Assembly (NCBI GenBank): GCA_963210315.1 | Contig: OY723276.1 | Span: forward strand, 310,001 to 374,000 | DNA length: 64,000 nucleotides | From: Rhynchopus euleeides | Lineage: Eukaryota; Euglenozoa; Diplonemea; Diplonemida; Diplonemidae | Reading direction: 5' to 3' | In this document: one piece after another, positions 33,264 through 42,738 of the stretch | How the letters are laid out: the number at the start of each line of letters is the position of its first letter | Numbering within the stretch: the stretch's first letter is position 1 | The notes under the pieces: generated by a model | Told to the model about the DNA's origin: nothing | Seen by the model: only the letters and a program-made list of their open reading frames with translations | Databases searched by the model: none | Translations under genes and position numbers: made by a program

Positions 33264-34158
33264 CCCCCCCCGTGTTTAAGTCCCCTATCCATATGATGTG
33301 TTTAAGTCCCCTCGGCGGCCAATTTTCCCGAAGGGACTTAAACACCCCGGTCTAGTAGTTTGGTTGGGGGGCATTTTTTCTCGATTTTTCCAAGTGTCCG
33401 TTGGCGGACCACCAGGATGTGAGGCACGTGTGGAGGCCAGGGAGGGAGCCTGGGGGCTTCGGATACCCGCACGTGGCCCGGACTGCCCCGCAGGGGGCAG
33501 TCCGGGTCACGTCGCTCGTCCTCATCCACAGCCTCGCTGTGCGATGCAGGTCGTGCGCCAGCGTGCCCCTCTTGTCGCACTGGGGTCGGGAATCAATTCT
33601 GCGGCACAGCGGGGCAGCTAGCAGTGGCGAGGGCCGCAGTGTGCCAGTGCTCAGCGCCCTCGGATCCCCACGCCACCCATACTGCCACCCCCAGCTGGCC
33701 CCGCCTGAGCACCCGCCGTGTGTCCCGTCTCCCAGGGGAGAACGTCGGTTGGCCCAGGGGACATGCCATCTTCCATGGGACATCTAGCGGAAAGCTTGAC
33801 ACCTCCCAGGGCTAGCATCAACCCCTGAGGCACGACATCTCTTGCGCTTCAGGCCCCCTTGGGTTGCTTGCCCTGCAGCTTTGGCAGCCTGACCACCCCA
33901 AGTCAGTGGTTATGGGCAGTGCTTGGCAGAGTAGGGTGGCCCTGAAGCAGTGTGAGAGGCAAAGGGGTTTGAGGCCCCAGCACCCAGGTCCCCAGAATCT
34001 GTCCAGATGTGCCTCGGAATCGATATAATACGGCCTCTTCCCGGTTCCCTCAGGAAACAGGTGGCAGGCGTGTTTAAGTCCCCTCCGATGTGTTTAAGTC
34101 CCCTTGGCCCCGATTTTGACGTTTGGATAGGGGACTTAAACACGGGGGGGGGGGGGGG
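33264..34158. mobile_element. G1, TA-flanked element with GTGTTTAAGTCCCC ends
   Basis: Left end TA, poly-C, then GTGTTTAAGTCCCCTATCCA; right end TGGATAGGGGACTTAAACAC, poly-G, then TA. Each end carries further GTGTTTAAGTCCCC words in both orientations (near 33300, 33335, 34071 and 34090). About 895 bp, with no coding capacity recognised. Its right TA is the left TA of F3, so the two elements abut. Confidence 0.75.
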
Positions 34159-34160
34159 TA

Positions 34161-35687
34161 GGCAAAATCTTAAGGGGTAAAAATAACGGCATTTTTCACA
34201 TAGGTGAGGAACACGCACAAAATGGCTGTAAACTTGAAACCCCGGCCCCTGGGAGTATTTGGGGGCGGTCTGGGTGGTTTTTGGGGGTATTTGGCCACTT
34301 CTGAGCCAATCCGTGACCATGCTCAAAAAAATGTAGTGGTTTGGTTCCGGCCCCCTCATCCGAACCACCCTTCCGAGCCCGTCCCGCCCTACTTGCTCGC
34401 AACATTCCTCCTTTTCGTTTCCTGAGTGGGCACTGCTGCCTTCGGTTCAAATTGGGGGTGCAGGAACGTGACAAGCTTGGGAAGGAGTGCCTTCTTCGTA
34501 GTTTCTCCGCCGTTGTGTTCTGCTGCAAGCGCACGCTTCTGCAGCAGGCATTCAATCTGGCTTCGTTCGGAATTCGGCCTCTTCCAAACCCCTGTGGACA
34601 TCCTTCGCTGCAGAGGCAGATGGGGTAGCCTTCTTCCTGAACATGCCTGAACTGAAAGTTCAATTCTTCAGCAGAATGGGTCACTGGCACACCGGTGAGT
34701 GCCTTGTTGCTTGAACTGTGCGATCTGTGCTGCGCGGTGACAAAAGATCAGGGGGTGTGCAGTGGTGCTCGCTGCCTACCTGCTGGCCCTGCGCCGCCGC
34801 CCCCGCCGCATCTGCGGGAAGCGCCTGCTGGAGCTGGGTTGCGGGGTGGGAATACCGAGCCTGGTCGCCCTTGTGGGGTGCGGCGCTGCAAAGGCCGTCC
34901 TCACGGACACAGCTGCGCAGGTGCAGTTGCAGCAGGCTATGTCACACAACCTGCATGCCAAGCACGCGGGGAGGGTGTGAGCGGGCTGCTGGCGTGGGGC
35001 ATGCCTGAAGACATCGCGAACATACAACACACACACGACCCGTTCGACCTGATCCTTGCTGCGGACTGCATGTTCGATGCCGCCGTGTGTGGCCCGTTCT
35101 GCTGCATCCTCGTACAGCTGCTGCCATTTGGTACGACAGGGTCCCACGTGATGACTCACAGAAACCATTAGTCGCGGGGACTGCGACGGCTTCGCCGTGG
35201 CCGCACACCTCATCCTTGCCCAGAAGTGGACCAGGATGACCCCTATGCATTCGACGGAGGGCACGTCAGAAAGCCCCCCCGAGTGATGCCCTTGCATGCG
35301 CGGACACATCCCGGTCTTTGTTGAGAATAATATCGGTCGAAACCTGACAGAACACCCGCTGAAACGTCGCCTTTTTGGCTCGATAGTGCTCAGATGCCTC
35401 ATCAGAGGCGGCGGAACGTGGTACATGACGTGGGATTTTGATGATGCAGGTGGCAGGGTGATCGGGAGACTCAGCCGGGGAGGGGTTCGGTACCAAACCA
35501 CTACAAAATTTTCAGCATTGCATTTCAGCCCCGTTCCGGGCCACCAAAGTGGGTGTCTCACACCCAGGGACGGTTTCTGGGGTGGTCTGGCCACTTTTTC
35601 AGCAGTTTTGGGGTGTTTCTGGCCGAAAATTGCCTATGTCGAAAAATGTCGTTATTTTGACGTTTTTTGGTACCTTAAGACGGCCCC
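34161..35687. mobile_element. F3, TA-flanked inverted-repeat element with captured gene
   Basis: Left arm (GG....TCTTAAGG...AAATAACG(G)CATTTTTC..ATAGG, 34161-34400) and right arm (35480-35687, inverted) share ordered blocks, including GTAGTGGTTTGGT(T/A)CCG at their inner ends. TA lies at both outer ends. The arms are more diverged than those of F2, so F3 is older. Between them is a methyltransferase fragment, so this is a gene-capturing, Pack-type element or one that landed around a gene. Confidence 0.65.
34620..35260 (+). pseudogene. METTL21/FAM86-type methyltransferase fragment (Methyltransf_16-like)
   Basis: The family transfers a methyl group from SAM to protein lysine or histidine residues. 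Visible parts: a possible first exon ending MGHWHT at 34694; a 68-nt GTGAGT...GCAG intron (34695-34762); then VVLAAYLLALRRR, the SAM-binding motif GKRLLELGCGVGIPSL and the acidic post-I strand (VLTD). After one frame change near 34970-34985, probably a one-base slip in a G-run, the next frame gives LLAWG and FDLILAADCMFD, the family's later motifs. The C-terminal part fades. It sits inside F3 between the arms, with no recognisable host start or end, so I read it as a captured and decayed gene fragment. A living gene with another short intron at the frame change is less likely but possible. Confidence 0.6.
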
Positions 35688-35689
35688 TA

Positions 35690-36304
35690 GGGGGGGGGGG
35701 GTAGGTACGGAGATAAAAACGCCACAACTTGGCTAGTCCGGGGTTGCTCGTGCTGCTGTGGCCTGAAAGGCCATTGATATTGACGTGTGTTTCGGGTGTC
35801 ATGGTCACCTGAAATGGGCATGTTGATGCAGTGAGAGAGAAAGAGAGAGAGAATATTGTTTTGCCGAAGAATGGGCCCCCGTCCCTCTGCCCCCCCCTCG
35901 CACCGATCTCGCGCCAAACCTTCCCCGCGGCCCCCCACACAGGCGGAGGGGGGGGGGGGGAGTGGGGTAAGATCCGCACAAGGGGGAGAGAGAAACTGTG
36001 TATTGGTGCAAATCTGAAAGAGAAGCAGTGAGAAAAGCCGAAGGGGATTCGCGAGAACACCCCTTGTGAGGACAACCCTCTCAATCCCGTCCTGGCACTT
36101 TAGAAACCACTTTAAAAAAGGATTGCCGGGTTTCTTTTGTTTTGTTTGTGCAACCTTTCTGGTCACCTGCACGTTGGGGCGTGGAGTGTAGGTGAACAAA
36201 AACATTGCTCCCACTGCAACCTTTTTAGTTCTGAACGCCTTCCGTGAGCACGGTGCGTTTGACACAAAAAAAAACGTGATCACTGCGCTCAACCCACCAC
36301 ACAT
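35690..36304. other. Non-coding spacer with dispersed repeat
   Basis: Holds a poly-G tract (35690-35701), a GA microsatellite (about 35832-35853) and R150 copy 1 (36118-36275). No gene recognised before the 3' end of the nucleoporin gene at 36305. Confidence 0.55.
36118..36275 (+). repeat. Dispersed repeat R150, copy 1
   Basis: A block of about 150 bp (from GGATTGCCGGG to CACGGTGCGTTTG.CACAAAAAA) is highly similar at 39993-40131 and 54512-54662. Shared words include GTTTGTGCAACCTTTCTGGT, CACCTGCACG, GAGTG(T/G)AGGTGAACAAAA and CATTGCTCCCAC. It has a short A-rich 3' tail but no clear pol III boxes. SINE-like in size; class unknown. Confidence 0.85.
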
Positions 36305-39247
36305 TCACACAACGCGTCTCGCGTCAAAACCCTGCCGATATCCCGCCCCAAATGCATACTTCGCCTCAGCGTCAGGGGTCGCGGCGGCACCTCCACCAAA
36401 CCCGAACCCACCTGTCGCAGGGGCAGCTGCGGCACTGCCAGGCGTGCCGAATGCGGCGAACGCAGGGGGAGGTGACGAAGAGCTGCTCCCAAAGCTGCGC
36501 GGCGGTGGTGTTGTTGTTGGGATGCCGGGCAGTCGGGGGGGGTGGGGGGGTGCATTCAAACACGGAAATGGAACACTATCGACACATGTCACTCAACACG
36601 GGGGAATGGGGAGGGGAGAGGTTGTGGTGAAACGCACACACCAAAAAAAAAGGGGGGCGGCCATTGCCGGGGCTCCTCACCCGCGATACGAGACGAGATT
36701 GGACCTCAAAACATGCATGGGTGGCGTGGCCCAAAGGCCTCCTCCCCCCAACATCCCCGCCTGATGCCTCTGCCCACACCACTGCCAACATCGGCATACC
36801 TGAACCCTCCGCCAGAGGGGGCTGCTGCTGCAGACCCGAACGGGTCTGCCGCACCGCCTGCAGCAGACGACGACGCAGCGCCGCCGCCGAAGGAGAAGCC
36901 GCCGAAGCCGCCGTTGCCGGATGAGCTGCTGCTGCTGCTGCTGATGCCACCGTCGAACGCGCTTGCCCCCGAGCTGGCAGGCGCGCCGAAGCCGAAGGGG
37001 GTGCCGCCACTGCTGCTGCTGCTGGCGCGATCCGCACCGAAGCCCGTTGTCGTGCCGAACCCTCCGAAGCCACCTGCGCTGCTCGCCTCAGAGGACGAGG
37101 CAGGGGCTCCGAAGACGAAGCCTCCAGGCTTGCTGTCCTCCGACGCAGGCGTTGAAGTCGCGCCGAAGGCCGCACCTGCATCCGCAGCGCTGCTGGAGGG
37201 TGCGCCGAATGAGAAGCCGCCGAAACCGCCGCCGGAGGAGGCAGCGCTGTCCGCGGAGCTGCTCGCTGCACTGAAGGAGAAGCCGCCGGGACCGCCGAAG
37301 CTGATGGGGGCAGCCTTGGGGCCTGCGTCCTTCTTGTCGTCCTCCTCCTCCTCGTAGGCGTTATCCGCGAACCCGTCGTCGTCGGGCACGACGTCGTCCG
37401 TGCCTGACATGTTGAAGAAGCTGCTGGCGGATGTGGATGTTGCTGGCGCAGGCGCTGCTGCTGCCGCCGCTGTTGGCTGCGTGCTGCCGAAGGAGAAGCC
37501 GCCGGACCCACCGAAGCTCGCGGCGGGCGCGTCGTCCTTCTTCTCCTCCTTTGCAGGGGGTGCAGAGAAGGAGAAGCCGCCGAAGCCACCGCCGGTGCTC
37601 GCTGCGGGGGCGTCGTCCTTCTTGTCGTCGCCCTTCGGGAGGCCGAAGCCCCCAGCACCCGCCGCTGCCCCGAACGAGAGGGACCCGAACCCGCCAACTG
37701 CGGGTGCCGAGACGGGAGGCTTGTCGTCCTTGTCGTCGTCGTCGTACGCATTGTCTGCGAAGCCGTCCTCCAGCTCGATCTCCTTCGAAGCGTTTTCAGT
37801 CGAGAAGGCGGAGAACCCTGTCGACGCGGATGTCGTTGCCGCTGCCGGCGCCGCTGCCGTTGTCGATGCGGCTGTGGCCCCGAAGGCGAAGCCCCCTGTG
37901 GCAGCCGACGACGACGCCGCGTCCGATGCCTCCGCTGCAGCGCCGAAGGAGGGGAACAGAGGCTTCGTGGCCTCCACCGGCTTGAGGGGTGCCCCGAAGC
38001 CGCCCGTGCCTGCGGCTTCGTTGTCGTCCTTCTTCTCAGTGTTCCCGAACGAGAACCCAGAGAACCCGCCAGACGAGGTGGTGCTCGAGCTCGACGCCGT
38101 GGTGAACCCGAAGCCGCTGTTCGACGCGCCCTCCACTGTGATCCCAGCGAACGACCCGCTCACACACGGCTTCTCCTCGCTCTTCGGCAAGCCTTCGCCG
38201 AACGACTCTGCCACCTTCGGCTTGGCCGCAGGGGACAGGCCGAAGCCACCCACGTTCTTGCTCTCCTGCGTCGCAGGCTCCTTCGTAATCTCCGGGGGGT
38301 CCAAGGCGAAGCGCGTCTTCTTCCTGCAGGAAAGGGCGGTGATGTGTGGCACAAGGGGCGAGGGGGGGGGCGGGGGGGGAGAAACGCCCATGCTGCAGCA
38401 CAACAACAAAACCACAACAAGCACATCACCCGAAGGGAAACGGGGCAACGGGAGAGATGCACAGCACATACTCCACAGGTGGCTCAGGCTTTGCCGGCGC
38501 AGGGTTGGAGAAGTCGAAGGCCGTAGCCTGGTCGGACGACACAGGCTTGCTCGTGGTGGAGGCTGTCGGGATGCCGGCCAGCGCAGGCCGGCTCCTGCTG
38601 GGCCACTCCCCAGCAAGCGCCGAGGCGCCAATCGGCACGGGCAGCGCTGCCTTCGGGGCGGAGATGAAGGCGGCAGGCGCGGCGAACTTCCGCAGGTAGG
38701 TCATCACAGTCTCCGCCTGGTCCGCCGCCGACGCCACAGGCACCACGCCTGTCTCCCCCCTCCGCCGCTTCGGGTGTGTGACCAGCACGTCGTCATCGCG
38801 GCGGCGCTTCAGGCGAGAGTTCTCCTCCGCAAGGGCCTGCAGCTTCCTGTCCTTCTCCGACAGGATGCGCTTGCTGCTGCCCACCTGCCGCTGCAGCGAG
38901 GCGTTGGTGCGCGACAGGTCGTCCACCGTCTTACTCAAGCGGTCGATCTCGAGCTGCTGCTGCGCCAGCTTCGAGGCGTCGGGCCAGGAAGACGGCGTGA
39001 CGTTTGGCAGCTGCCGCGGCGTCTTTTGGTACCCCACCACCGAAGGCAGCGGGGAGTTCACCAGGGCCGAGCCATACGACAGGCGGTCCGGCAGACTCGG
39101 TGCCCCCGGCGAGTTGTCGTAGTCGGCAGGCCTGCGCAGCGCCACGTCGTTCGGCTGCCCAGGGCGCTCGTCATCCGCCTGCCCCGACAGGAACTCAAAG
39201 GTTTTCAGCACCTTCCCGAAGATGCCCGATGGCGTTTCGCCTGACAT
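36305..39247 (-). CDS. FG-repeat nucleoporin (three exons, 832 residues)
   Basis: Component of the nuclear pore's permeability barrier, which binds transport receptors through Phe-Gly repeats. Exons by my reading: 39247-38463, 38323-36800 and 36494-36305. Introns are 139 nt (GTGCAT...TGCAG) and 305 nt (GTATGC...CGCAG); with these joints the total is exactly 833 codons including stop and FG repeats run across the second joint. Residues 1-25 (MSGETPSGIFGKVLKTFEFL) look amphipathic; residues 90-145 form a coiled coil (KLAQQQLEIDRLSKTVDDLS), followed by a Lys/Arg cluster (RRRDDDVLV...PKRRR). From about residue 285 there are dozens of FG units, mostly GGFGGF, FSFG and GFGxP, spaced by Ser/Ala. An acidic motif DGFADNAY followed by D/E runs occurs twice. 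The C-terminus has no folded domain. An orthologue cannot be assigned because FG sequences evolve fast. Confidence 0.9.
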
Positions 39248-39761
39248 GATATTGTTGTGTGACCCCGACCCCGGCCTCGGTGCCGCTCCTGAGTGGGTGG
39301 TGGTGGGATGGTAGCAAAGGGAACGGGAGTGGGAGCTCATCGGGCAAGATGCGTGCATGGTGCGGGCGTTGGTGGGGTGGGGTAGGGGTGGGGAGAAATG
39401 TCCCGGCACAGACAGGGAAGCAAACCCCGAAGGCCTGAGGGGACTGTGGTGTTGAGAATCCTCGCGGAAAGATGCGGCTCCATCCCGAAGGAGAGCGCAT
39501 TGGTGGTTGAAGCAGGCAGCTGTGCAGCTTCGAACGAATGAAGGCTCAAGAGGGCCAAGCAACGGCTGGGCAAGCTTGGACCTGCCTCTTGGAGGCATGT
39601 TCAAACGCGCACAGCCGCAACAACTAGCTGCCGATTGTGTGCAACAGAGGCAGGGCCACCAAGGTGGGGGATCTGGGAATCACAGGGATCTTCGTGAATG
39701 TCAAGGATAGCCAGAGCAACCAGGGTCCATGAAAGATGTGTGATGGGGCAACAACAGTGTA

Positions 39762-39927
39762 ATGCCGTACTCTTTTCGCCTTATGTGGAGACTCTGCCCA
39801 GCAGCTGTATGAAACAACAGATCTGGACTCCTTCTTCTTGAGCGCACACTTGCTGTCTCAAGGCTGTGTTGAAGCCCTGTCTAGTGGCATCAAGGTGCTA
39901 ATCCTAAAGCTTCAGTCGTACGATGCC
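39762..39927 (+). repeat. Small inverted-repeat element R130, solo copy 2
   Basis: Runs from TGCCGTACTCTTTTCG to CAGTCGTACGATGCC and shares TTGAGCGCACA, CTAATCCT.AAGCTTCAGTC and the terminal GTAC palindromes with the R130 copies inside E2. Slightly longer than those copies. Confidence 0.55.
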
Positions 39928-39992
39928 ATTCGTTACTTCACGACCTCGTGACGCACCGTCACTCGGAGCCGAAGAAAAGGACAAGGAAAATG

Positions 39993-40131
39993 ATCGCCGG
40001 GGTTCCTTTGTTTTGTTTGTGCAACCTTCTGGTCACCTGCACGTTAGGGCGTGGAGTGTAGGTGAACAAAACATTGCTCCCACCTTTTTCGTGAACGCCT
40101 TCCGTGAGCACGGCGCGTTTGTCACAAAAAA
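39993..40131 (+). repeat. Dispersed repeat R150, copy 2
   Basis: Matches 36118-36275 over its length, with a deletion of roughly 15 bp after CATTGCTCCCAC. It ends in the same CGTTTGTCACAAAAAAGGA tail as copy 3. Confidence 0.85.
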
Positions 40132-40415
40132 GGATGACTGGTGATCTTCGCTTCGGCTCTCGACCACCCTCGAGCATACACCTGAGATACAAGGCGACGG
40201 GGAACGTAACGCTCCAGGCGGCCCCTGGCGCGTTGACGCTTCCGCAAACTCATATCGCATGCAGGATGAGTCAATGCAGGGTGAGTGAGAGCAACAGTGG
40301 CACGGATCGAAAGGGCCAGCAGCAACAGGCTGGAAATCACAAAGGAGGAACAGACACATGCCTGAATCATACATGCGTGGCACAGACGCTGTCGCGACAC
40401 ACCCACCAGGCTCTG

Positions 40416-42278
40416 CTAGGGCTGATAGGCAGAGGCCACTCGGGATGCCAGACAGAAGAAGGCCACAAGGGCACACAGAACGGACAGGCCCAAAAGGGCC
40501 AGCTTCAGCCAGCCTATTGCCCTGAAGAGACGGTAATGGCGGACTTGCGGCTCGGCGTGCTGCAGCACACCATCACCCGAGCGCAGCACGGCAGCCGCCA
40601 CGACCCACTCGTCGTCCTGATGGTGCGGGGCGTGTGCCAGGTTGTGCCCGTCGAGGCACACGCAGTACAGCGCCACGTTGCGGTGCGTGCGGAGCTCCAC
40701 CGAAGCATGCCGGAACATCGTCGGGTCCTTCCACACCGCAAGGCGGACCAGCTCCCACTCGCCACGCATCGCCTCCGTGCAGTGCTCCAAGGCGCCACCG
40801 TGTGTCTGCAGGGCCAGCTTCGCAAGGGGGCGCAGGCACCTGTGCTGCTCTTCAGCGAAGGCGAAGCAACCGCCATGGTGCTCCACACAGCGCTGCACAA
40901 ACCCTGTTTTGCGGCGGAGAGATTTAGCTGCAAACTCAAGCGCACGGTAGTCACGCGACACGGCAGACCAGACCACCTCCTGGTCTGCACGCAGCGGGCC
41001 CAGCGCATAGGCCAGCATCAGCGGATCGCGCGTCACTGCTGCCAACACCACATGGCGCGTCTTCCTGACGCGTGGCGTCGCCCACTGGAGGTTGCTGGGA
41101 CACACAGCGATGCACTGCCGCACGAAGTCTGCGTCCCCACGGAGGTTCTCTGCCGCATGGCGTAGGGTGCCCGCAGGGGTGGTGCGCACTGCCCGCAGCA
41201 CCACATCACCGTCCTGCCGCATTGCGAGGCTGGCATATTCAAGGAGGCTGCCCTGACGAGAAACAGCCACTCGCACAACTGTGCGGTTGTTCCGCACAGG
41301 CTCCGGCGTATAGCGCAAGACGGAAGGTTTCGCCTTCACTGCCCGAGTGAGGAAGACTGTGTCGTACACATAGCCCCCGAACCCCGGGAGGGTAAGGAGG
41401 TGGACCGCACCTCTGGACACCGCCGTGAAGGCTAGCTCCCTGTCCTCCTTCAGGCGGGTGCTGGCAAACTGCAAACTATAGCCATTCTGCATAACGGCAG
41501 CACGCACCACCTCCTTGTCATCCCGCAGCGCAGCCGACGCACCCCGCAGGGCCTGGCCGTTCTTGCGCACACACTGCAGCACAAAGCTACGGTCTGCACG
41601 CAGCTCCACACCTGCGTCGACAAAACCCCAGCCGAGGTTGGTCAGGGACCTGAGCACCACTTCCTGGTCGCTACGGAGCTCCTGTGTCGCGTACTGTAGG
41701 CACCACCCGTTGCGTTCCACAGCACGCATCATGAAGTCGCGGTCCCCGCGCAGTTCAGTGAAGGCCTCAAGGAGGTGGTGGCCTGTCTGGTGGGGGATGT
41801 CGAGAGAGGCCTGCAGCACGCTCTCGTGCCGCATCACGTCGGCTGTGGCGTGGGCCACCGCCTCGCTGCTGATGGCGACAGCAAGGAGAACGAACGGGAC
41901 GTCGTTCCGCAGACGGTGGGTGGCATGTGCAAAGTTGTCGGGGGAGATCTTGATTGCCGCCATCACGCACTGCTCGTCATCGCGTACAAACTCGGGTGTG
42001 TTGCTAAACTTCACGCTCCGGGAGCGGATGTCGTCGAGGAAGCGCGTCGCCTGGATCTCCACCTCCAGCACACACCCGCCGTACAGAGCAGCGCACTGCG
42101 ACACCTCCTCGTCGGCACTGGGCTCAACCCGATCCCCGTCGACGAAGAAGGCGGTGCTGCGTGGACACACCCCGAGCGTGTCAGCAACACGTTCGCACAG
42201 CGACGCCAACGTGTCGTCATCCAACACCTCCACAGCATGCTGTGCCTGTGTGGCGGGGTCCGCAACAAACACCTCCAT
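40416..42278 (-). CDS. DUF4116-repeat protein with ubiquitin-like head and C-terminal TM helix
   Basis: 620 residues in one exon. Residues 1-76 resemble a beta-grasp (ubiquitin-like) domain: alternating short strands, TLASLCERVADTLGV as the helix and VLEVEI as the last strand. About residues 90-570 consist of roughly ten repeats of 45-50 residues of the DUF4116 type. The recurring pattern is D+(E/D)(V/F)V(L/R)xAVxxxGxxLxxAxxxLRxD, for example DQEVVLRSLTNLGWGFVDAG. Such repeats are probably alpha-helical hairpins; their function is not established. A hydrophobic stretch LALLGLSVLCALVAFFCLA lies about 10 residues before the C-terminus, so the protein is probably tail-anchored with its bulk in the cytosol. 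Start: the only ATG preceding the ubiquitin-like fold. No catalytic residues seen. Confidence 0.85.
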   Translation of the reverse strand: MEVFVADPATQAQHAVEVLDDDTLASLCERVADTLGVCPRSTAFFVDGDRVEPSADEEVSQCAALYGGCVLEVEIQATRFLDDIRSRSVKFSNTPEFVRDDEQCVMAAIKISPDNFAHATHRLRNDVPFVLLAVAISSEAVAHATADVMRHESVLQASLDIPHQTGHHLLEAFTELRGDRDFMMRAVERNGWCLQYATQELRSDQEVVLRSLTNLGWGFVDAGVELRADRSFVLQCVRKNGQALRGASAALRDDKEVVRAAVMQNGYSLQFASTRLKEDRELAFTAVSRGAVHLLTLPGFGGYVYDTVFLTRAVKAKPSVLRYTPEPVRNNRTVVRVAVSRQGSLLEYASLAMRQDGDVVLRAVRTTPAGTLRHAAENLRGDADFVRQCIAVCPSNLQWATPRVRKTRHVVLAAVTRDPLMLAYALGPLRADQEVVWSAVSRDYRALEFAAKSLRRKTGFVQRCVEHHGGCFAFAEEQHRCLRPLAKLALQTHGGALEHCTEAMRGEWELVRLAVWKDPTMFRHASVELRTHRNVALYCVCLDGHNLAHAPHHQDDEWVVAAAVLRSGDGVLQHAEPQVRHYRLFRAIGWLKLALLGLSVLCALVAFFCLASRVASAYQP

Positions 42279-42738
42279 AGTGCAGGCCTGCTGGTGTGTG
42301 TTGTCACGTGTCAGGTCGGATGCGCTACGTACGCCGACATGTGTGGATGATCAAAATAACAGGGACAGGTGCCACAGGTGGTGCAGTGGCAGTAGGGGAT
42401 GCCACGAATGAGACGTGCTGGCAGGCACAGTGAACAGTGCCGAAAGACAGAGGCGGTGTGTGACAAAAGATGAAGCGGGACCTGACAAATCACACGTCGA
42501 ATCGATCGCAGGGCACTGGGACACAGACTGCTAAACGTGCACTGTAAACGGGAAGGGGTGCTGTGGGGATCCAGTTCGCAGCACACAGCACGGCACAGCA
42601 CCACACCTGAGCACAGGAAGGGGCGAGCTGAGCGACACACATAACGGATGGAGTGGAGCGAGGCACACTACAGCAAGTCAGAGGGACAGGAGGCACACGA
42701 TCACACAACAGCCCGTCCCTGACTCTCAGCATGCAGAC
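42279..42738. other. Intergenic region; 3' flank of kinase gene A
   Basis: Separates the DUF4116 start from the kinase A stop. 42549-42670 is module M1, shared with 47454-47710 and 48821-49072. The rest is unique. No gene seen. Confidence 0.6.
42549..42670 (-). repeat. Kinase 3'-flank module M1 (copy 1)
   Basis: From CGGGAAGGGGTGCTGTG to GAGCGAGGCACAC, over 90 percent like the equivalent part of M3 downstream of kinase B. It lies within 200 nt of the kinase A stop codon, so it is probably 3' untranslated sequence duplicated together with the gene. Confidence 0.85.

Larger units (their letters stand above)
39248..40415. other. Intergenic region with two dispersed repeats
   Basis: Between the 5' end of the nucleoporin and the 3' end of the DUF4116 gene. 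Carries R130 solo copy 2 (39762-39927) and R150 copy 2 (39993-40131). A CACTCAG site on the minus strand near 39290 is a possible splice or trans-splice acceptor for the nucleoporin transcript. No further gene seen. Confidence 0.5.

Noticed and set aside
36576-39244. Long frames on both strands overlapping the nucleoporin exons
   Set aside because: They arise from the biased codons of the FG/Ser/Ala repeats; only the minus-strand frame with FG repeats splices into one continuous protein.
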